Notes under the pieces: generated by a model
What the model was told of the DNA's origin: nothing
What the model saw: only the letters and a program-made list of their open reading frames with translations
Databases searched by the model: none
Translations under genes and position numbers: made by a program
Assembly (NCBI GenBank): GCA_007134875.1
Contig: SLJY01000083.1
Coordinates: forward strand, 1-40,973
DNA from: Desulfobacterales bacterium
Lineage (GTDB): Bacteria > Desulfobacterota > Desulfobacteria > Desulfobacterales > Desulfosalsimonadaceae
DNA: 40,973 nucleotides
Direction: 5' to 3'
Shown here: in pieces, positions 24,681-31,811 of the stretch
Layout of the letters: every line of letters starts with the position of its first letter
Position numbering within the stretch: position 1 is the first letter of the stretch

Positions 24681-24707
24681 TGCCCGCGGCCTCACGGGCC
24701 GCGGGCA
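24681..24707. terminator. GC-rich hairpin after the ferritin-like gene
   Basis: A perfect 11-bp stem TGCCCGCGGCC/GGCCGCGGGCA with a 5-base loop lies just past the stop codon of the ferritin-like gene. It has no T-run, so it may be a partial terminator or an mRNA stabiliser separating rbr/ferritin from dfx transcription. Confidence 0.6.
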
Positions 24708-24713
24708 TAACGG

Positions 24714-25193
24714 CTATTTTTTCAATTTTTTGAGCTCAGCACTCAAAAGGCGGATATGTCCCATTTCTTCCTTGATAATATTATCGATCCGATTTCTGCC
24801 GTATTTTTCAGGCACCATTTCCTTCATGCCCGTGTACAAAACGATCGAGTCTTTCTCCGCAGTCAGGGCTGCCTTGAGGATTTCCTCCATGGAGGACGTG
24901 TCGATTTCCTTTTTGAAAAACACTCGGATATCGGCAAGCGCCTTGATATAGGCCGCCGCGTCGCCTTCGGGATCGAAAACGGTTTCGGTTTTTTCCTTGC
25001 CCGCCAGTTCCTTTCGCATTTCGGCAAATATTTTCCGGTGGGTTTCCTCCATGTCCGCAAGTGAAAGAAGGAGCTTCTTCTGGTCCTCGTCTCCGACGTT
25101 TTCTGCGGCATTCCGGTAAAAATCCTTGCCGTTTATTTCGAGATCCTCGGCAAGCTCAAAAATGTCGTCCGCACTGAAATCGTATGCTGCCAT
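24714..25193 (-). CDS. Rubrerythrin-like ferritin-family diiron protein (no rubredoxin domain)
   Basis: A 159-residue four-helix-bundle protein from ATG 25193, chosen because GGAGG lies at proper spacing; an ATG two codons upstream is too close. The helices carry diiron ligand patterns ELAEDLEINGKDFY, MEETHRKIFAEM, ALTAEKDSIVLY and KEEMGHIRLL (Glu-x6-Tyr and Glu-x2-His spacing). It lacks the C-terminal Cys-rich domain of classical rubrerythrin. Members act in peroxide removal or iron handling. It lies 72 bp downstream of rubrerythrin in the same orientation. Confidence 0.85.
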   Translation of the reverse strand: MAAYDFSADDIFELAEDLEINGKDFYRNAAENVGDEDQKKLLLSLADMEETHRKIFAEMRKELAGKEKTETVFDPEGDAAAYIKALADIRVFFKKEIDTSSMEEILKAALTAEKDSIVLYTGMKEMVPEKYGRNRIDNIIKEEMGHIRLLSAELKKLKK

Positions 25194-25265
25194 ATTCATA
25201 CCTCCGTATAATGTAACGGTGAACAACGCACCCGGTATTCCGTTATATAAACAATATAATCCCGA

Positions 25266-25844
25266 CTACCAGTTTTCGCCAAGAAGTTCGAAATGCGCAC
25301 GGGGATGGGCGCATGCAGGGCATAGCTCCGGGGCCGCCTCGGCATCGTGCTCGAGGTAACCGCAGTTGAGACAGCGCCAGGTGACCTTCTCGTCGCGCCG
25401 AAACACGCTGTTGTTTTCGATATTGGCGGCAAGATCGCGGTAGCGTTTTTCGTGCTGTTTTTCTGCAACGCTTACCATATCGAAAACCTTGGCTATGGCA
25501 TCAAAGCCTTCTTCGCGTGCGACTTTGGCAAATCCCGGATACATATCCGAGTGCTCGTATTGCTCACCATCCGCCGCAGCCTTCAGATTCTCAAAGGTAG
25601 AACCGATAACGCCGGCCGGGAATTCAGCCGAAACCATGGTTTCGCCTCCCTCGAGAAACTTGAAGAAGCGCTTGGCATGTTCCTTTTCCTGGTTTGCCGT
25701 TTCGGTAAAAATCTGGGCGATCTGCTCGTACCCTTCCTTCTTGGCGGCGCTTGCAAAATACGTGTACCGGTTGCGGGCCTGGGACTCGCCGGCAAACGCC
25801 GTAAGCAGGTTTTTTTCCGTTTGGGTACCTTTTACACTTTTCAT
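25266..25844 (-). CDS. rbr: Rubrerythrin
   Basis: A 192-residue peroxidase. Residues 1-150 are the ferritin-like diiron domain ([43 protein letters not shown]). Residues 155-192 are the rubredoxin domain with CLNCG and [14 protein letters not shown]. It reduces hydrogen peroxide to water in anaerobes using electrons from rubredoxin. The length and domain order are canonical. It is the first gene of the minus-strand oxygen-defence run; the region upstream is occupied by repeats, so its promoter lies between 25845 and about 25945. Confidence 0.97.
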   Translation of the reverse strand: MKSVKGTQTEKNLLTAFAGESQARNRYTYFASAAKKEGYEQIAQIFTETANQEKEHAKRFFKFLEGGETMVSAEFPAGVIGSTFENLKAAADGEQYEHSDMYPGFAKVAREEGFDAIAKVFDMVSVAEKQHEKRYRDLAANIENNSVFRRDEKVTWRCLNCGYLEHDAEAAPELCPACAHPRAHFELLGENW

Positions 25845-25945
25845 TTCATTCCTCCGACTCGTCTGCTGTTACAGGTTTCAATCTGTTAAAAAAACGTCCG
25901 AAAACAATCGAACGACCATGTCACGCACCCTGAAGTATACACAGA

Positions 25946-26271
25946 GGCTGAACGAAAACCGTCTTTTTCACCAATTTCTGTGTCATGCTCAAATTTTGAT
26001 GCACTCGTAAAAAGTCGCGACCTGACGGCTTTGTAAAAAGTTCAAGATCAAGGCTTGCGCAATTTCGAAGAATGCAGAGTAGTCGGCGTACGTGCATGTT
26101 TACAAGGCGTAAGCCGCAATTTCTGAGAAATCGCGCGTAACGCAGATATTGGACTTTTTACGAAGCCGTCAGATTTTAATCCTCAAAATGCGCCCGGTAT
26201 TCCTACGGTTAAAATTTTCGCCCTCCCTGAACTTGACGAAAAATGCTGGATTTCGTTCGGCCACTGCATAT
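25946..26271. repeat. Miniature element B interrupted by an element A
   Basis: The left B part 25946-25997 (GGCTGAACGAAAACCGTCTT ... GCTCAAATTTT) and right B part 26171-26271 (ATTTTAATCCTCAAAATGCG ... GGATTTCGTTCGGCCACT) are the two halves of one B element in minus orientation. A family-A element lies between them. Joined, they restore the B sequence seen at 32859-33001. Confidence 0.85.
25998..26170. mobile_element. Miniature element A nested in element B
   Basis: A 173-bp element, GATGCACTCGTAAAAAGTCG ... TTTTACGAAGCCGTC. Left flank AAATTTT and right flank AGATTTT are a 7-bp near-match consistent with an aged target duplication. It is opposite in orientation to the copies at 16237 and 20820. 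It shows that A moved after this B copy was in place. Confidence 0.85.
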
Positions 26272-26274
26272 AGA

Positions 26275-26475
26275 TCAGTACCACTTCCCTGATTTTTCGT
26301 GCAACGACTTTTCGGTTTCAGCGGCCTTGCGGATCCTGTAGGCCGAATCCCGTATGATGCCGTATAGAATACCGCATCCCACGTCCTCCCTTTCAAGATC
26401 GCCTTTTTCCGCAAGGGCAAGCAGGTCGTCCGCCAGTTGCAATGTAGTTTCAATATTTTCGTTCGACGCTTTCAA
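26275..26475 (-). CDS. Conserved small helical protein
   Basis: A 66-residue protein (MKASNENIETTLQLADDLLA, then EDVGCGILYGIIRDSAYRIR). The start is TTG 26475; no ATG fits, because ATG 26480 runs into a stop. The pattern 'LALAEKGDLEREDVGCGILYG..RD.AY.IRK.AE.EK' resembles a small protein common in sulfate reducers, recalled from memory without a known function. It is cytoplasmic and helical with a single Cys. Its stop lies next to a family-B end. Confidence 0.6.
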   Translation of the reverse strand: MKASNENIETTLQLADDLLALAEKGDLEREDVGCGILYGIIRDSAYRIRKAAETEKSLHEKSGKWY

Positions 26476-26806
26476 TCCATTCGTCCCGAATCAATTAAAT
26501 ATAATCAGCTATCTTTGATTTTCCACTCTGTTTCGATCGAAAAGCTGAAAAAACCATCAAGCATATTGTTTCAGTGGCCGGTATTGATATTACAAGTTCC
26601 GTGCCACAGGAACAGGCTTATATTTTCTGCTCAAAAATCAACCACATCGCGGAAACGCGCGGTGATATCGAAACAATAAAACAAGCTGATAAAAGGAAAA
26701 AAAGTTGCATGTACCGGAGCATATGATACAGATATGTTTCAACCGCCGGCCGGGAGGCCGGTGCCGATACCTGTCGGAGAGCATCCAATGAAACGGAGAG
26801 CACCCA
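26476..26806. other. Gap upstream of sfsA with an orphan open frame
   Basis: This AT-richer gap holds no certain gene. A GTG-started 50-codon frame at 26574-26726 (VAGIDITSSVPQEQAYIF...) is open and fairly protein-like but has no ribosome site and no recognised family; it could be a gene remnant. The last 40 bases contain the duplicated translation start of sfsA. Confidence 0.4.
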
Positions 26807-26812
26807 ATGAAA
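26775..26812 (+). repeat. 19-bp tandem duplication of the sfsA translation start
   Basis: The unit CGGAGAGCAYCCAATGAAA occurs twice head to tail with one mismatch. Each unit contains a GGAGAG ribosome site and an ATG. The first ATG (26788) opens an 11-codon frame ending at TGA 26821-26823, out of frame with and overlapping the sfsA start at 26807. Confidence 0.85.
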
Positions 26813-27553
26813 CGGTCGGTTGACCGGGAACCATCCGAAAACATATCGCTGCCCTGGCCGGAGTTGAAATCCGGCGTGCTGGAACGTCGCTACAAGCGCT
26901 TTCTTGCCGATGTAACGCTCAAAACCGGCGAAACCGTCACTGCGCACTGCCCCAACTCCGGCCGGATGACAGGTTGCAGTCTTCCCGGCAGGCCGGTGTA
27001 TATCTCTTCCCAGAATTCGCCGAAACGCAAACTTCGCTACACCTGGGAGATCATCGACATGCCTACCTCATTGGTGGGAATCAACACCCAGGTGCCCAAC
27101 CAACTTGTATTTCATGCCGCACAGGCGGGTATCATCGGTGAACTTTCCGGGTATGAGGCGGTTAGGCGTGAAGTGCGGGCAGGCGATCACACCCGCTTCG
27201 ATCTGGCACTCTACGGGGGCGGGAAAAAAACGTGCTTCGTGGAAATCAAAAATTCAACACTGGTGGAAAACAACGCCGCATGCTTTCCCGACGCCGTAAC
27301 CACCCGGGGAAAAAACCACCTGGTGGCGTTGCAAAAACTGGTAAGGGCCGGCAACCGGGCCGTGATGTTTTTTTTAGTCCAACGCATGGATGCAACATGT
27401 TTCATGCCGGCTGATCACATCGATCCCGCTTACGGAAAAGAACTCCGCCGGGCGGCGGAAGCAGGCGTGGAGATGGTGGCTTATGACGTTCACATCGATC
27501 TGGCGGCCATCCGGCTGCGCAACCGACTGCCCTTGATTCTTCCTAAAAATTAG
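26807..27553 (+). CDS. sfsA: SfsA (sugar fermentation stimulation protein homologue)
   Basis: A 248-residue protein. Family motifs: LERRYKRFLADV (about 25-36), AHCPNSGRMTGC (46-57), PTSLVGINTQVPN (about 86-98), the nuclease-like segment FDLALYGGGKKTCFVEIKNSTLV, and FPDAVTTRGKNHLVAL. The order ..D...E.K fits the PD-(D/E)xK-like fold proposed for SfsA, a suspected nucleic-acid-binding protein whose biological role is unsettled. Length is normal. A 19-bp duplication provides two start regions. The convergent sigma-54 activator gene ends 17 bp after its stop. Confidence 0.95.
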   Translation: MKRSVDREPSENISLPWPELKSGVLERRYKRFLADVTLKTGETVTAHCPNSGRMTGCSLPGRPVYISSQNSPKRKLRYTWEIIDMPTSLVGINTQVPNQLVFHAAQAGIIGELSGYEAVRREVRAGDHTRFDLALYGGGKKTCFVEIKNSTLVENNAACFPDAVTTRGKNHLVALQKLVRAGNRAVMFFLVQRMDATCFMPADHIDPAYGKELRRAAEAGVEMVAYDVHIDLAAIRLRNRLPLILPKN

Positions 27554-27570
27554 GTTCTCCGAACACTGGC

Positions 27571-28944
27571 TCAGTCACCGATTTCCGGGGTAACATCCGG
27601 ATGGTCCACAAGAAACCGGTACAGGGTAGCCCGGCCCACCCCCAAAAGCCTGGCTGCCCGGACCTTGTTGCCGCCGGTTTTTTCCAGCGCCCGGCGTACG
27701 GCGCGTTCGTCCAGCTTCCGGGACGGTCCTTTTTTCGGCCTTTTCTCCTCCTCGCTCCGAAGCTCCGGCGGCAGGTGAGGCGGCCGGATTATCTTGCCAA
27801 CGCTTTTAACGATGGCATATTGCAGCACATTCTGGAGCTGGCGAACGTTGCCCGGCCAATGATAATCCATGAGCAGCGACATCGCGTCCCTGGAAACAGA
27901 GCGCGGGGTAATCCCGCTATTTTCCCGGGTGAAACGATCCAGGAAATAATCTGTGAGCAGGGGGATGTCGTTTTTCCGCTCCCGAAGCGGCGGCAGGTTG
28001 ATGGGAATCACGTTTAAGCGGTAATACAGGTCCTCCCGGAAATCCCCGCTTTGCACCGCATCCTTCAGTTCCTGATTCGTAGCGCTGACAACCCGGACAT
28101 TGACCGAGATGGTGGCCTCTCCGCCGACCCGCTCAAACTTGCCCGTCTGAAGGAACCTCAGGATCTTGACTTGCAAGTCCTTGGAAAGTTCAGCAATCTC
28201 GTCGAGAAAAAGGGTTCCGCTGTCGGCCAGCTCGAAGCGGCCCTTCTTGTCCCGAACGGCTCCGGTAAAAGCGCCTTTCACATGCCCGAAAATCTCGCTT
28301 TCAATGAGTCCTGCCGGAAGCGCCCCGCAGTTGATGGGAACGAAAGGGGCCCCGCTTCGCCGGCTCTCGTTGTGAATCGCCTCGGCGACCAGCTCCTTTC
28401 CGGTACCGGTTTCACCGTATATATGGACGGGATAGTCATATCCCGATAAGTCCCTTATCTGCTGAAACACCTGCAGCATCTTGTGATCCTGGCCGATGAT
28501 GTTGCCGAATCCGCTCATCTCGCCAACCTTGAACCGGTAGCGGAGAATCTCGGTGACGTCGTTCATGAGAGCAAGCACGCCGATGACATGGTCATCCTCG
28601 TCCCGCAAGGGGGTGACCGACATCTCGATATTCCGGGTTTCACCGTCTTTGGTGACGATATTGACCGGGTACTCCACTCCCTCGGCAATCAGGTTTCTGC
28701 GGTAGGCATCCGGGCGTGTCACGAACAGGCAGCGTTCGCCGCAAAATGGTGAACCAAAGGCATCGCGGCAGTCCTTGTATAAAACATCATTGCGGTCGTA
28801 TCCGGTGATCCGCTCGGCCGCGTGGTTGAAAAAAAAGATCCGCCTGTCCATGTCATGGGCGATGATCCCCTCTGTCAGGTTATCCAGGATCCGGACGAGA
28901 TTGTACGGATCCGAAAGCACTTTTTCCGATACCGCTTCCGCCAT
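27571..28944 (-). CDS. PAS-domain sigma-54-dependent transcriptional activator
   Basis: A 457-residue enhancer-binding protein. Residues 10-130 are a PAS sensor (ILDNLTEGIIAHDMDRRIFF) with a Cys group at Cys59, Cys68 and Cys72 (CRDAFGSPFCGERC) that may bind a metal or sense redox state. Residues 145-385 are the AAA+ domain: Walker A GETGTGKE (177-184), sigma-54 contact loop GAFTGA (224-229), Walker B LFLDEI. The C-terminal Fis-type HTH is NKVRAARLLGVGRATLYRFL. It lacks a receiver domain, so the PAS is the input. Targets are unknown. A 10-bp inverted repeat lies about 65-90 bp upstream. Confidence 0.93.
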   Translation of the reverse strand: MAEAVSEKVLSDPYNLVRILDNLTEGIIAHDMDRRIFFFNHAAERITGYDRNDVLYKDCRDAFGSPFCGERCLFVTRPDAYRRNLIAEGVEYPVNIVTKDGETRNIEMSVTPLRDEDDHVIGVLALMNDVTEILRYRFKVGEMSGFGNIIGQDHKMLQVFQQIRDLSGYDYPVHIYGETGTGKELVAEAIHNESRRSGAPFVPINCGALPAGLIESEIFGHVKGAFTGAVRDKKGRFELADSGTLFLDEIAELSKDLQVKILRFLQTGKFERVGGEATISVNVRVVSATNQELKDAVQSGDFREDLYYRLNVIPINLPPLRERKNDIPLLTDYFLDRFTRENSGITPRSVSRDAMSLLMDYHWPGNVRQLQNVLQYAIVKSVGKIIRPPHLPPELRSEEEKRPKKGPSRKLDERAVRRALEKTGGNKVRAARLLGVGRATLYRFLVDHPDVTPEIGD

Positions 28945-29007
28945 ATTATCACCGAAATCAGATTCACAGGTTCCTGTTGCATGGTTTTCGTTCAGTCGCT
29001 AACCTAC

Positions 29008-29035
29008 TTTTCTTGACGCAGCATTGTCAAGAAAA
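29008..29035. promoter_or_regulatory. Inverted repeat upstream of the sigma-54 activator
   Basis: Perfect 10-bp arms TTTTCTTGAC and GTCAAGAAAA are separated by 8 bases. It lies 64 bp upstream of the activator start and could be an autoregulatory or enhancer-binding site. There is no T-run that would make it a clear terminator. Confidence 0.5.
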
Positions 29036-29344
29036 TGTCTCATGTTTTTTTGATACAAAACTGTTTATAAGGCGGATTCCTCATGCAGGTGCGAACCCGT
29101 TCAGTGACGCTATACCGATGCCGATTGAGCGGCCGGACGGAGACCAACGGCGCGCTGCATTACCCGGGAGTCGCGCAAGCCGCACTGACCTTGGACCTTT
29201 TACAAACCCGTCGGGTCGAGACTTTTTACGAGTCCATCAAATTTGAGCCTGACGCAGAAATCATTAAAAAAGGGGGAAAGTCGGATTGGGCTTCGGGAAA
29301 AATCGATGCGCGGGAAAGGTCATGTACTTTACCCGTTTATCCAA

Positions 29345-29408
29345 ATCCGGGCCGGGCGGTGAGGGGGTTCTATACAACCGGTCCCCGCCGTCACCGCCCG
29401 GCCCGGAT
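29345..29408 (-). terminator. Long hairpin downstream of the 84-residue protein gene
   Basis: Perfect 18-bp arms ATCCGGGCCGGGCGGTGA and its complement flank a 28-base loop with further GGGG/CCCC pairing. It begins 31 bases past the stop of the minus-strand gene at 29440. The strength of the stem suggests a terminator or 3'-end stabiliser, though the T-run is poor. Confidence 0.7.
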
Positions 29409-29439
29409 CTCAACTTTTTGCGAAAACGTTTGTTTTAAA

Positions 29440-29694
29440 TCAGGAAACGCCCCGGTTGATATTGTCTTTCAACTGGGCGATCTGAAGGCCAAGTCCGATG
29501 CACTGCTTTCCGTGCATGCAGGTTTCCGCATCCTCCGGTTCGAGGTATGTCTTAAGTTCATGGTGATCTTTTTTCAAATCGACGATCCACGCCTTTTTTT
29601 CCTCGTCGTATTCCACGTCCACGTTGATTCCGCACTCCCCGATATCGGGGTAGATCTGCCTGATTTTGTCGCAAAGTTCTTTCTTGTCGTACAT
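29440..29694 (-). CDS. Small conserved hypothetical protein
   Basis: An 84-residue acidic cytoplasmic protein (MYDKKELCDKIRQIYPDIGE, then CGINVDVEYDEEKKAWIVDL). Strong GGAGG five bases before ATG 29694. It has four Cys, including ETCMHGKQCIGLG near the C-terminus, which could bind metal. The pattern of a beta-hairpin (VDVEYDEEKKAWIVDLKK) flanked by helices is readable, but no family is recognised. It stands alone and is followed by a strong hairpin, consistent with an independently transcribed gene. Confidence 0.75.
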   Translation of the reverse strand: MYDKKELCDKIRQIYPDIGECGINVDVEYDEEKKAWIVDLKKDHHELKTYLEPEDAETCMHGKQCIGLGLQIAQLKDNINRGVS

Positions 29695-29884
29695 ACATCC
29701 TCCTTGTTGTCTCTGGGATAGCCGGTTTGATCAACCCTGTTCCTGTTCAAAATAGACGCAGCGGTGCGCCCTGTCAACAAGGCTTGCGGCCTCTATAAAG
29801 TACGCGGCATCAGAATGACCGGCCAACGTTTGCCTTGCTTTGCCTCCCAACTCCCGCGGCATCACTATTGCAGGACCTGTATTC

Positions 29885-30003
29885 AGTGGCTGAACGAAAA
29901 CCGTCTTTTTCGACGCTCTCTGCGTCCGGCTCAAATTGTGATGTTCAAAATTTCCACTGTCCTTGATCCTGACAAAAAAAATCCTGATTTTCGTTCGGAC
30001 ACA
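29885..30003. repeat. Miniature element B copy
   Basis: About 119 bp, AGTGGCTGAACGAAAACCGT ... ATCCTGATTTTCGTTCGGAC, minus orientation, with a diverged centre. It lies between the 84-residue protein gene and the HD-protein promoter region. Confidence 0.8.
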
Positions 30004-30033
30004 ATTTAAAACTTTTATTATTTATTATGTTTT

Positions 30034-30055
30034 ATTGACATAAGTCAATGTCAAT
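30034..30055. promoter_or_regulatory. FNR/CRP-type palindrome upstream of the HD protein gene
   Basis: TTGAC-N4-GTCAA (30035-30048) matches the layout of FNR/DNR/HcpR-type sites (TTGAY-N4-RTCAA). A second overlapping dyad, ATTGACAT/ATGTCAAT, spans 30034-30055. It lies about 145 bp before the HD gene. Control by an anaerobic or nitrosative-stress CRP/FNR regulator is an inference. Confidence 0.5.
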
Positions 30056-30144
30056 ACACCAGAACAATCGTAAAAAGAAGATAAAAACGGTTACAATGAA
30101 AACAGGACGAACGCCTTTTGATATATAACCGGAAGATTAAATTG

Positions 30145-30178
30145 TGCCTGAACGAATAGACGGTTTTCGTTCAGCCAT
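30145..30178. repeat. Minimal palindromic B-type element
   Basis: Two facing B termini (GCCTGAACGAATAGACGGTT and the inverted GGTTTTCGTTCAGCCA) with no centre. It sits directly in front of the ribosome site AAGGAGG of the HD gene, so it lies in the 5' untranslated region. Confidence 0.7.
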
Positions 30179-30196
30179 TAAATAAGGAGGCAACCT

Positions 30197-30928
30197 ATGA
30201 AATGCCCGGGACAGGACAGTAGGTATTGGAAGCCAGGCGCCATTTTCGAGGCAAGATGCCCGAAATGCGGCAAGCCGGTCGAATTTTTCAAGGACGATCC
30301 AACCCGGCGGTGCAGCAGCTGCGGCCACAAGTTCGTCAACCCGAACATGGACTTCGGCTGCGCGGCATACTGCAGGTTTGCCGAGCAGTGCATCGGGGAA
30401 CTGCCGCCGGAGCTGCTTGCCGAGCGCCAGGAACTGATGAAAGACCGGATTGCGGTCGAGATGAAAAAACACTACCAATCCGATTTTAAGACAATCGGGC
30501 ATGCCGCGCGGGTGGCGCGTCACGCGGAAAAAATCGCGGCGGAGGCCGGCGGCGACCTTCCCATCATCCTGGGGGCGGCATATCTTCATCAAACGATCAC
30601 AAACGGCGCATGTGATGCGCCCGATGCCCGGAATATCATGGAAAAAGCCGGCGCAAACGAAAAAATGGCCGACGAGGTCGTGGAGATCATCTCCCGCCTC
30701 CGGGAGGTTTCTCCAGATGTACCGGCGGATGCCGGGGACGATATTCGGGAGGACCGCAACTACCGGATCGTCCATGACGGGAAGCGCATTGCGGAAATCG
30801 AAGAATCCGTGAGCGGCAAATTCGAAGCCGGGAAAATCGAACCGGAACGGATTCACGACATGATCGAAAACCGGATTTTCACGGATATAGCCAAGCAGCG
30901 GGCCCGCCAAATACTGACGGAAGAATAA
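30197..30928 (+). CDS. Zinc-ribbon protein with degenerate HD domain
   Basis: A 243-residue protein behind a strong AAGGAGG. Residues 15-45 are a zinc ribbon (CPKCGKPVEFF...CSSCG; Cys21, Cys24, Cys39, Cys42), followed by three more Cys at 55-65. Residues 90-190 resemble an HD phosphohydrolase helix bundle (IGHAARVARHAEKIAAEAGG, LGAAYLHQ), but the signature His-Asp reads His-Gln, so normal two-metal phosphohydrolysis is doubtful. A regulatory or binding role is more likely. It is followed after 14 bp by a ferredoxin-type gene, forming a two-gene operon. The upstream FNR-like site suggests redox or nitrosative control. Confidence 0.75.
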   Translation: MKCPGQDSRYWKPGAIFEARCPKCGKPVEFFKDDPTRRCSSCGHKFVNPNMDFGCAAYCRFAEQCIGELPPELLAERQELMKDRIAVEMKKHYQSDFKTIGHAARVARHAEKIAAEAGGDLPIILGAAYLHQTITNGACDAPDARNIMEKAGANEKMADEVVEIISRLREVSPDVPADAGDDIREDRNYRIVHDGKRIAEIEESVSGKFEAGKIEPERIHDMIENRIFTDIAKQRARQILTEE

Positions 30929-30942
30929 AAAGGAGAACGGAT

Positions 30943-31740
30943 ATGAAAACCACACGAAAAATAATAGAAATCGATGAAAAACTGTGCGACGGATGCGGCC
31001 AGTGCGTCGTGGCATGCGCCGAAGGCGCGATCCGGATCGAGGACGGAAAGGCCCGCATCATATCCGAAAACCTCTGCGATGGTCTCGGTGCCTGCATCGG
31101 GGATTGCCCCACCGGAGCCCTTACAATCGTGGAACGGGAAGCGGAAGCGTTCGACGAGGAAGCTGTTGAAGAGCACCTTAAGAATATGGAACAGCAAAAA
31201 GCAGAGTCTTCAGCAGCCGGGTCCCCGGCATGCGCATGCCCGTCGATGCAGATGAAGACGTTTGCAGCCGACCCGGCGCCTGCGGACAAGCCGGCTGCGG
31301 GCGGCGCCTCCGCCCTCACCCACTGGCCGATCAAGATCCGCCTGGTGCCGCCGAAAGCTCCGTTTCTGAAGGGCGCCGACCTGCTGGTGCTGGCAGACTG
31401 CGTGGCTGTGGCCTACACCGGGCTGCACCGGGAGCTGCTAAACGGCAAGGTGGTGATGATGGGATGCCCGAAGTTCGACAATGCCGAGGGCTATATCCGG
31501 AAATTCGTGGAAGTGTTTGCCGAAGCGGACATCAACAGCGTCACCGTTGCCACGATAGAAGTCCCGTGCTGCAGCGGCTTGCCGTGGATCGTAAAAAAGG
31601 GATTGGAGAAATCCGGCCGGTCGGTCCCCTTTCATGAAATCGTCATCAGCGCAAAAGGTGAAATTCTTTCGGAAACAAAACAGACCACGTCCGAAGCCGA
31701 ATTCGACGCAGCATCCGGGGCCATTCGAAAAAGCGGATAG
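30943..31740 (+). CDS. Iron-sulfur protein with two ferredoxin motifs, one incomplete
   Basis: A 265-residue protein. The first cluster motif is complete (Cys15, Cys18, Cys21, Cys25: CDGCGQCVVACAEGAI). The second (CDGLGACIGDCPTGAL) has Leu48 where the second Cys should be, leaving Cys45, Cys51 and Cys55. A Pro/Ala-rich linker with CACP follows (about 85-125). Residues 125-250 form a domain with VLADCVAVAYTGLHRELLNG, MMGCPKFDN and EVPCCSGLP, whose Cys may bind another cluster. I recall this architecture in anaerobes near nitrosative-stress genes, without a defined reaction. It is co-transcribed with the HD protein gene upstream (AAAGGAG ribosome site). Confidence 0.8.
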   Translation: MKTTRKIIEIDEKLCDGCGQCVVACAEGAIRIEDGKARIISENLCDGLGACIGDCPTGALTIVEREAEAFDEEAVEEHLKNMEQQKAESSAAGSPACACPSMQMKTFAADPAPADKPAAGGASALTHWPIKIRLVPPKAPFLKGADLLVLADCVAVAYTGLHRELLNGKVVMMGCPKFDNAEGYIRKFVEVFAEADINSVTVATIEVPCCSGLPWIVKKGLEKSGRSVPFHEIVISAKGEILSETKQTTSEAEFDAASGAIRKSG

Positions 31741-31759
31741 AAGGCCGCAAACCGTCAGA

Positions 31760-31808
31760 AAACCGGGCGCAGGCAGCAGGTTGCCGGATTTCCGCCCGCG
31801 CCCGGTTT
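31760..31808. terminator. Shared terminator hairpin between convergent genes
   Basis: Perfect 11-bp arms AAACCGGGCGC and GCGCCCGGTTT enclose a 27-base loop between the iron-sulfur gene (ends 31740) and the convergent universal stress gene (ends 31812). Position suggests a bidirectional terminator; T content after the stem is modest. Confidence 0.7.
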
Positions 31809-31811
31809 CGC

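Larger units (their letters stand above)
28945..29439. other. Gap upstream of the sigma-54 activator
   Basis: It contains a short B end (GGTTTTCGTTCAGTCGC near 28984), an inverted repeat at 29008-29035, degenerate A and B ends joined at 29185-29265 (ACTTTTTACGAGTCCATC followed by AAATTTGAGCCTGACGC), and a long terminator hairpin at 29345-29408. Plus-strand frames through here are translated repeat and are not genes. Confidence 0.65.

Noticed and set aside
29083-29721. 212-residue plus-strand frame
   Set aside because: It runs through repeat ends, a terminator hairpin and antisense to the 84-residue gene, which has the better ribosome site and composition.
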